Source: Mesostigma viride (lineage: Eukaryota > Streptophyta > Mesostigmatophyceae > Mesostigmatales > Mesostigmataceae). From it: 64,000 nucleotides of DNA. The notes below the pieces were generated by a model. That model saw only the letters and a list, made by a program, of their open reading frames with translations. It searched no databases and had not been told where the DNA came from. Each line of letters opens with the position of its first letter. Positions within the stretch are counted from its first letter, which is position 1. The translations under genes were made by a program, and so were the position numbers. The DNA lies in NCBI GenBank assembly GCA_009746045.1, contig RPFO01000644.1, forward strand, positions 379,501-443,500, written 5' to 3'. Shown in pieces: positions 57,144-64,000 of this stretch.

Positions 57144-58810
57144 TGTGTTAACAAAGAAACTATTGATTCTGCGCCAAGTTTACAGTCCTCTCAACGTTGT
57201 CAGCATCTAAGCACGTTGATTGCATAACCAAACGTCACGGGCATCATGAATGTGTTTCTCCCAACTTCGTCGAAGCCAACACGCCGCGTTCAGACGGAAC
57301 TAAACCGATGAAATGAGCTGTTACGGCATGCGTATGCCGAAAATTTTCTGCCTAATAATGCCGCTATTGAAATTATGCATAACCCCAGTATAACCCGCAA
57401 GCTCTTTCACTTTTCCAGTGGAGGAAGCTGCACTAAGTGCACTTGCCACAATTTTTCTGCCATCCGCCGCCGAGGGCAGGCCCATGGTGCCCTTCGGCAG
57501 CAAAACTCGTACAACGACCGTCCTGAATGCGTGCCACGTGGATCTGGCGGGAAACCTAGTGTCACTTTTTCAAGTGCTAGGACCTACGAGCACATTGCGA
57601 GCATTTTTTATTTGTCCTGTCAGAACCGGCGCGGCGCGAAAACTCGAGCACGACAAAATCGACTTGCAGATATTATGGAGGTCGTCCGCAGGAGAAAAGG
57701 TCGATCGATTCCCAAGCCCTTGCACCCGTGGGCTGTCTGCGGGAAAAGCGTCCCTTGCGCCAAGCAAAAACAAAGCCGCCTCGCCAAAAGGACGCCACAA
57801 CGTCGAGCAAATCCCAATTAGGACAGTCCCGGAGTTTCTGACCATGGCGATCGCGACAAACCAGCTTTGCCTGGGGACTGTGGCCACTCCTTTTGGGCTT
57901 GGGGGCCGCCTGTGCTGCAGATCTTTTTCCCGAAGGAAATCCTCCAATACCGCTGCCAAATCGCCCTCTCCCAGACTGGCTGTAGCAGGGCTGAGCGACA
58001 ATGAAGAAGGCGACGACGCATGGCGCGCGGAAATGGCGGTATTGAAATTCCGCATTGAACGATTGAGGTGTGTTTTCGTAATGTAACGGCGATCTCCCAG
58101 TGTCTGCCTTGAATTTACTTCGTCCCCAGCACAGGCGCTAACTGGCGGGTTTTTATAGCATCGTAGAATTGCCTTCTGACGAGCCATTTTCTCGTAAGCA
58201 ACTGACCTAGAACTTCTGATCAGGTCATAATTTTGCCTGTGGATGGAAGATCTGGATTTTTTTAAATAGCGAGCTTCGAATATTTATATGGGGTTGAGGG
58301 CGGTACATTGATGCTCTTTTGGCTTTATTCCAAATATAGGAACGTAAAATGGCCTGGCTATCCCGAGCTATTTTTTAATTGAGCTATTCTCAAGTTGTTG
58401 ACATTCCGCCCGTGTGCTTTTAGATATCTGGCGGTATTTACCACCGTTGTCCCTCGCTAATTAATTGATTGCATCTTCGCGGCTAATATTGATAAAATTT
58501 GTTCAGGAAAAGTTCATGTTGTTTGTCAGACAGTTACTTCTAGACGTATATCATGTATTGTCTTCCCTTTCTGTTTATCTACAGGCTGATTCAAACTTCT
58601 TAGTTAGTCCATTAATTGATAGCGATGGGCCATTCGACTGCCCAACTTGGTACGTCCTTGTACCTGGGGGTTATAACTGCTCTTCAATTTGAACGCTGGC
58701 ACTCACGCCATCTTCCACAGTGGCTGGTTCCGATGTGCCGTCCCGTGCCCCGTTATGCACTCCGTCCTGTGTCACTGGCTGCCCCATGGCTGGCGTCTTA
58801 AACCTGGCAG
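57144..58810. other. Region between CDC123 and the next host gene
   Basis: It should contain the CDC123 promoter (57144-57320). Long open frames exist on both strands (57418-58086 plus; 57570-58187 minus) and are near-complementary. Neither shows a recognisable domain, so I cannot say which, if either, is coding. From 58,190 to 58,640 the DNA is AT-rich without a gene. Confidence 0.35.
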
Positions 58811-60668
58811 GGAGAAGGAGCAGAAGGCACGCCAGATTGTGCACCTACTGTCTTCCGGCACTCGCACCGGCCGGGAGGGCCAGTGGCCCGTGAACAGCTC
58901 CGTGGCGGCGATGAGCAGCGACAGCACGTGGGACGAGGACGATGAGTACGCGCACGAGTGAGTGGCTGACACGTGGCGTGCGCATGGGTGGTGCAGGGGG
59001 GTGGGGACACAGGGTTCCCTCTAGCAACTCTCTCTAGCAACCAGCAGCGGGCTACAATCCATCGTAAATGACATGCATTCACATGCGCAGTGAAGCACGG
59101 TCCCTGCCCCTTTTGCACGCGCGTGCGGGTACACTTTCTCACGATTGAGTGTACATTTTGTGCAGTCAAAGTGCATTGATTGATGGTATTATGGGCTTGC
59201 ATTCATACCCTAGGTAAGGTTGTTTGTGAAGCCTTTCTGTGCAAGTTCCGTGCAAAACAACACAGAAATCGTGAGTAATTGTTAGAAATTCCTCATGCCC
59301 TCACTCCCTTCTATCTGGTTTACCGCTCGGCATGCTTTGTTCCCCCCGCGCTGCCACCACTGTGTGTGTGCACTGTTTGACAAGGCATACTGGCCCCATA
59401 GGAGGGGGGACATCCAGCCAAAACAGCACACTCACTCGTGTGTCCGGCGCGGCACCTCCAAACGTGGAGCGGACTCCAAAAATGTGTCCGGCGGCAGAAT
59501 TTTTGCGACGGAGTGTACTCCAGTCGAAAATTTTAGGGCGGCGCGAAGAAAAATTTTGTGGAGCTAACTCCTTTTGGCGGTCCGGCGCCTGGTTTTAGGA
59601 AAGGAGTGCGCTAGTGCGCTCTGGTGATCCCGCTAGCTCGGTCAGGCGTTTGATTTTAAAGTGCAGGTGTCCGCTTCGGCCCTGCTGTACTTACAACTTA
59701 CGCTGAGAACTTACCAAGTATTGGTTGATTCTAGGAAGACGTATCGACTTTCAGGCAGGCGTCAGGTTGTTGTTGTTGATTCTGACACCGGACCTTGCGT
59801 CAGGCAATAGGCATCGAATTTCCGCCGGCTTGACGTCATTCTTCTACTTGGAGAATATGCTAATACTATCGCTTACTAAGAGCTTCTACTAAGAGATTCT
59901 ACAAAAAGTGCCACGTGTCGTACAAGCCACGTAGCACGTAGCACACTCCCAAGTCGTTCCGGCGCAGCTTTTTGACAGACTGAGTGCACTCCAGCACTTT
60001 TCACTTTGGCTGGCGCCGGGCGGCGCGGTAGGCCAAACTCTGGAGTACGCTCATGTACGATTTTAGGGGGGGATGTCCCCCCTCCTGGCCCCATGACCAC
60101 GGGTTTATCCCAGTGGGTAAACCGCCTCACCTGCCAAGTGTCATGGCGTGGTGTCATCTGAACGCTGGTGCAAATTTTCTAAAGACGCTTGGCATGAGTC
60201 CTTTTTCATGCATCCAGCTATTGCGTACCCTACCTCACGTGGTTAAACGGCTCGCTTCCCCTTTCCCCTTCCCTCTAATTGTCCTCAATCTACCTCGTGT
60301 GCATGACCACCCGTTGAGTTCCAATAAGACAGTAAACACTAGCACTTTTCCAGGGGTAGTTTTTTTTTGGGGGGGGGGGGAATTCCGCTCGCTCCTGGCT
60401 TTTCACATCCCTGTCCTTTCTCACGTGCGCCTCTTTCCTTTCCACACGGACCCCTCTTATTGCCTTCTCCCTTGCTCCCTGCTTGCCCACGTGCCCCCTC
60501 GTCCCCTTTTCTTGCGTGGGCAGCGGCCGCGGCAACTGGCTGGCCACGTCGGTCGTCTTCCTCATCAGCCTGTACACGTTTACCGCGCTCGTCAACGTGC
60601 TGGCGTCCGCGCACCCGTTCCACGGCAGCAGCGGCCTGGTCACCGGGTTCCTCCACTTCATGCTGTGA
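58811..60668 (+). CDS. 3' part of an unidentified host gene with a C-terminal membrane segment
   Basis: Two exons are proposed: 58811-58957 (acceptor GGCAG|GG; donor GA|GTGAGT) and 60524-60668 (acceptor GGGCAG|CGG; stop TGA 60666-60668). The joined phase is consistent (GA + C). Exon 1 encodes EKEQKARQIVHLLSSGTRTG and an acidic DSTWDEDDEY; exon 2 encodes GNWLATSVVFLISLYTFTAL, a membrane span, ending GLVTGFLHFML. Upstream exons are not identified. The large intron holds a MITE. Family unknown. Confidence 0.4.
59391..60094. mobile_element. Non-autonomous DNA transposon with 9-bp target duplication
   Basis: Inverted termini GGAGGGGGGACATCC at 59401-59415 and 60071-60085, flanked by direct repeats TGGCCCCAT at 59391-59399 and 60086-60094. 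About 686 bp, no transposase; a 9-bp duplication suggests the Mutator superfamily (8 bp would suggest hAT). It sits in an intron of the host gene. Confidence 0.75.
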
Positions 60669-62303
60669 ACGGTCTCCCGTCCCCTTGATGTGGCGACCGC
60701 CACACGTGCCGTTTTCCCAGAGAGCAGCCAATGCGGGCGGCGCCGGCATGCCGTGTGGACACTGGCCCACCGGAAGAGCCCCCTCATGGACCCGTGCCAC
60801 CTGCCTGCCCGCATCGAGCACTCTTTTCCCCTTGTTCATAGCCACCTGCCACCGGCGCTAACCAGGCGAGCATGCCCGCCTGCCATGGTACAGTCCAGCA
60901 GTGATGGCCCCCTGGGTGCGGTCCACTTTTGGCCTGCCTGAATGCTTCTTCCTTGGGCTGTACATGCAGCTGTGCTGTGGCAACCCGTTTTCTGTGCTGG
61001 CTTGGGCAGCCAAGCGTGACCGCATGCTGGTCTGTGGGCACCGGTTACATGCTGCTGGGGCACGCCATGTTTCGCAAGGGGTTGTCCTCGGAGTCTTTGG
61101 GGGCAGATTGCTGAGATGTTGAGGCGAGTCGGACCCCTATCTGGGCCGGTTTTACCATATGCATGGCTGCCATTGTATCTGCTGGCATCCGCTCGTGCCG
61201 TCATCTGTCGTCCTCGGCCCTGTAAATATATGGATCCATCGATATAGTGTGGCATGTGTCCACACAGGGAGGCACCGAATGGCTGCCACCGCCCCCAGCC
61301 AAGAAAGCTTATTGTTCCCCTGCCAGCATCACCAAGGCGCCTGCCGACCAAGCACCATTTCACTGCTGCAGAAACCATTTCCTGTGTTGTGGTGACTGGC
61401 TGACCCACCGGCCATGCATGGCCTACGATCAGCAGCTGGTTTGTCCTGCTTTTGGTTTTCCAAGTTTTGAAGCCGAGCATGTCCTCCCTCTCCGCTGCTG
61501 AGGACAGCGGGAATGATTCTGATTTGGCCTCTTTTCCTCGGCTGTTCACCCTGGGTAGCAGCATGATTTCCACGTGCATGTTGCTGAGCTACACCGTTAG
61601 ATTGGCATTAAAATCGTCAAGTGTCCATCGATGCAGTCCTTGGGTGACATGCCAGGTTTATTGTGGCATAGAACGAGTGTTTTTGCTTCCCGTGATCTGT
61701 GGGCAGCTGCTGTACATACGTAATTTTTTCCCAAGTCAAGGCCATGTAGGACAGGAGGCATCTTTTGGCAAGCATGCTGCTTTGGCATGAAATGGATGTG
61801 ACTTACCCTGGTAAGTGCACATTTTGATAAGAAATCAATTCGAGAACAAGTGGCCACATTAATTAATTAATTAATTAAAATCATAGCTCCGTGGGGAGCA
61901 TATGTAACACATAGCCCTGAGAAAGGGGCATCTATGGGTTTGTAATACAATCAGGGCGACAACCTGCAGGTGTAGGATGTACAACTATCACCTGCTCTGG
62001 GTGCACTAGGTGCACCTGCACCTCCATGGTGGTTCATGCCTCCTAAACAAGCACAGGCACCCAGGGGGGGCTTGAGGAGAGGGCCTAGAAGGCCTGCATG
62101 ACATATGGGGTGGAAGGTATGTGGCTAGGCTATAGCTGGGGTACACATGGCCTCTCAGCAGAGAGTAACTCCCTGCATGGGCAAAGCATGACTCGAAATT
62201 GCTACGGCTATTGCAAGGGCAGGTGTGGGCCCGTCACGTAGGCATACATGGCCGTCCTGAAAGAAAGCCTCCATGCGTTGACAAGCATTAACCCCAATCG
62301 CCA
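60669..62303. other. Host intergenic/3' region without supported genes
   Basis: Possible 3' UTR of the preceding gene, then AT/GC-mixed DNA with an (AATT)n run at about 61,859-61,877. No convincing coding sequence. Confidence 0.4.
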
Positions 62304-62332
62304 CCCCCCCCCCCCCCCCCCCCCCCCCCCCC
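62304..62332. repeat. C29 homopolymer followed by CCCCCA units
   Basis: Twenty-nine consecutive C, then CACCTCCAG and four CCCCCA-type units (62,355-62,380). Its exact length is uncertain, as with any such run. Confidence 0.85.
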
Positions 62333-62387
62333 ACCTCCAGCACTACCCTTCTCCACCCCCACCCCCACCCCCACCCCCCCGCTAATA

Positions 62388-64000
62388 GGGCAACGGCCCA
62401 TTCTTGGCATTGCAAGTTTTAACGTGCGCACCCTCCCTGCAGATCCTTCTACGAGCGGCGGCACCCCAGCACGCCAACGCGTCGACGAGCTGATCGCCCT
62501 GTGCGCCGACAACAAGATCGCTGTTCTTGGAGTCCAGGAGCACCGACGCACCGTTGACCCTCAGCACGCGGTCAACGGTCTGCTGGTCGACGACCTGCGG
62601 CAGGCTGGCGGTTCCACTATGGTGGCGGCGACGCGCCGGGCCAAGGTGGTGTGGGCCTCTTGTGCTCGCCGGCAGCATCAGAGCAGCTCCAGTCCATCGT
62701 GCTGCGGTCCCCGCGTGTGCTAGTGGCCACTTTTTCGGCCACTGAGGGCCATTCACACCACACGCTAACCGTTATCGTGGGATATGCACCACATGCGGGT
62801 CGAGCTCAGGCGGAACGTGAGGCCTTCTTCGACGCCCTCAAGGAGGAGGAGGCCAACATCCCAGCTCGGCACTTCCTGGTTATGCTGCTCGACGCCAACG
62901 CCACGCTGCCAGTTGGCACTGGGGGCGCTCAGTATTCCCCAACCAACACGACAGCCAACGGTAACACGCCTTTATTTGCGAATCTGCTGGCAGAATCTGC
63001 GCTGGTTGCATGCAATGCTTCTTTCGCACGCCCCGCTGAGCAGCTGGCCACCTTTTTTGGGCCGTCGGATCGGGTGGTGTGCCTTGATTATGTCTGCGTA
63101 CGTCGGGCTCAGCGCCCCTCAGTTGTCGATGCTCGCGTCCTGCAAGATTCTGTCAGCACGGTGGAATCTGATCATCGTCTCGTGCTCGCTCGCATCAGAT
63201 TGCGGTTTCCTGGGGTGAAACCGTCGCGACAGCTGGCACCTCAGCCAGATCTGAAAGTGCTCCGGATTGTGCTGAAGGATGCCGACAAGATGTCAGCAGA
63301 AGAGCAGGCCGCTATGTCGCACAGGGATGATTTCCTGGCCGTATTCGACGCCGGGGGCAGCCGACAGCAGTTACACGCCATTCCGCCGCCGGGGGATATT
63401 TCAGTGATCCTCCGTGGTGTCGCCGCCAAGTATCGCCTGGCTGCCCGCACCCTCCCCACCTTGCCTCCGCGTCGGCAGCTTGCTGTCCACCGTCACGCAC
63501 CGACAGTGGTCGCCGCCAGGCAGATGCTCCGCCGCAACAGAGATCCGATCGCCAAACCTGGGCTGCAAGCAGCTCTGAGGGCCGCCTACGAGCAGGCTGA
63601 GAAGGCAGATGCTCAGCAGATGGTCAAGGACCTGCGCAGCTGCCAGCAGAAGCACGACGGCAAGGGGGCCTGGTTCTGGTACAAGCGCCTCGGGCACCCG
63701 GACGGCCTCGGCCGGCCCCACCGCCACGACGTCCCCGGCGCCCCAGCCAAGCGGCTTCGTACCTGGGCCACGGCCACGGCCGAGGTCGTGGGGACAGCTG
63801 CGCCGCCCCCACCCCTGCTCCCAGCCGCCGCCGCCCGCCCGGCCGCCCTGGCCGGCCCCGCAGGGCCCCCGGCCCCGCCTAGGTCAGCGGCGGACTACCT
63901 AGTCCCCCCGCTGGTCGGCCCACTTGGCGACCCGTCTGACATGCCTCCTTTCACCTCTCGCGAGGTCACGGAGGCGGTCCAGCGCCTGCGTTATGACGCA
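62388..64000 (+). mobile_element. LINE (non-LTR retrotransposon) ORF2 start, truncated by the window edge
   Basis: APE-type endonuclease: LGIASFNVRTLPADPSTSGG, then LIALCADNKIAVLGVQEHRR with the catalytic E. One lost G near 62,645 shifts the frame into GGVGLLCSPAASEQLQS, VIVGYAPHAGRAQAERE, FLVMLLDANATLPVGTGG (D-x-N) and VSTVESDHRLVLARIRL (SDH). The second frame stays open to 64,000. The RT domain would lie beyond the window. The 5' end is near the C-run; no ORF1 is seen upstream. Confidence 0.85.

Noticed and set aside
57418-58187. Two long complementary open frames as a host gene
   Set aside because: Neither shows a domain, splice signals or codon bias I can judge, so I list the region as undecided rather than call a gene.

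Overview
The window looks like an intron-rich green algal nuclear genome carrying a fragment of a nucleocytoplasmic large DNA virus (NCLDV, Nucleocytoviricota). This kind of insertion is known in chlorophytes as an endogenous giant-virus element. The host assignment rests on a seven-exon CDC123/D123 gene with GT-AG introns and consistent phases (51.6-57.1 kb), abundant microsatellites, Ty1/copia, Ty3/gypsy and LINE elements, and small DNA transposons. The viral assignment rests on densely packed, mostly intronless genes on both strands, and on family-level resemblances (read by eye, no database search): a DUF5767-like protein, a staphylococcal-nuclease fold protein, a MYND finger, LamG-like fibre proteins, BRO-like paralogues, small virion-type membrane proteins and Cys/His mini-finger proteins. 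No major capsid protein, DNA polymerase, packaging ATPase or VLTF3 is present, so this is only one end of a viral genome.

Layout. 1-3.03 kb: host DNA with duplicated gene scraps, ending in a TTTTCTCAC-type satellite exactly at the viral border. 3.1-31 kb: viral core. It runs through small membrane and virion-type genes, a very long fibre-like gene now split by frame breaks, a second fibre gene split by about 3.4 kb of host-like, microsatellite-rich DNA, the SNase, DUF5767, U-box-like and MYND genes, three BRO-like paralogues sharing one promoter block, and a zinc-cluster gene cut by a MITE. 31.0-31.6 kb: a module full of GGATAGNCTTCT/AGAAGNCTATCC hairpins.

31,776-37,914 is a 6.1-kb, about 99.9% identical palindrome centred at 34,845/34,846. 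Its arms carry four or five genes, an inverted copy of the hairpin module and terminal direct repeats. The best reading is a viral terminal inverted repeat caught as a tail-to-tail telomere junction, with an assembly fold-back as the main alternative. The right arm ends inside a gag gene of a host retrotransposon.

38-51 kb: a gypsy gag fragment split by a very young 6.8-kb Ty1/copia element (582/583-bp LTRs, 5-bp TSD TACAC, Gag stop in a TGA-CTAG readthrough context, protease-like domain placed between integrase and reverse transcriptase). A decayed Ty3/gypsy element follows, with a cytosine-methyltransferase-like insert between protease and RT. 51.6-60.7 kb: host genes (CDC123 on the minus strand; a membrane-protein gene on the plus strand with a MITE in its intron). 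62.4-64 kb: the start of a LINE with its APE-type endonuclease.

Many viral genes are broken by single-base shifts, mostly at G or C runs. This suggests either consensus errors in homopolymers or recent decay of an integrated, non-selected virus.
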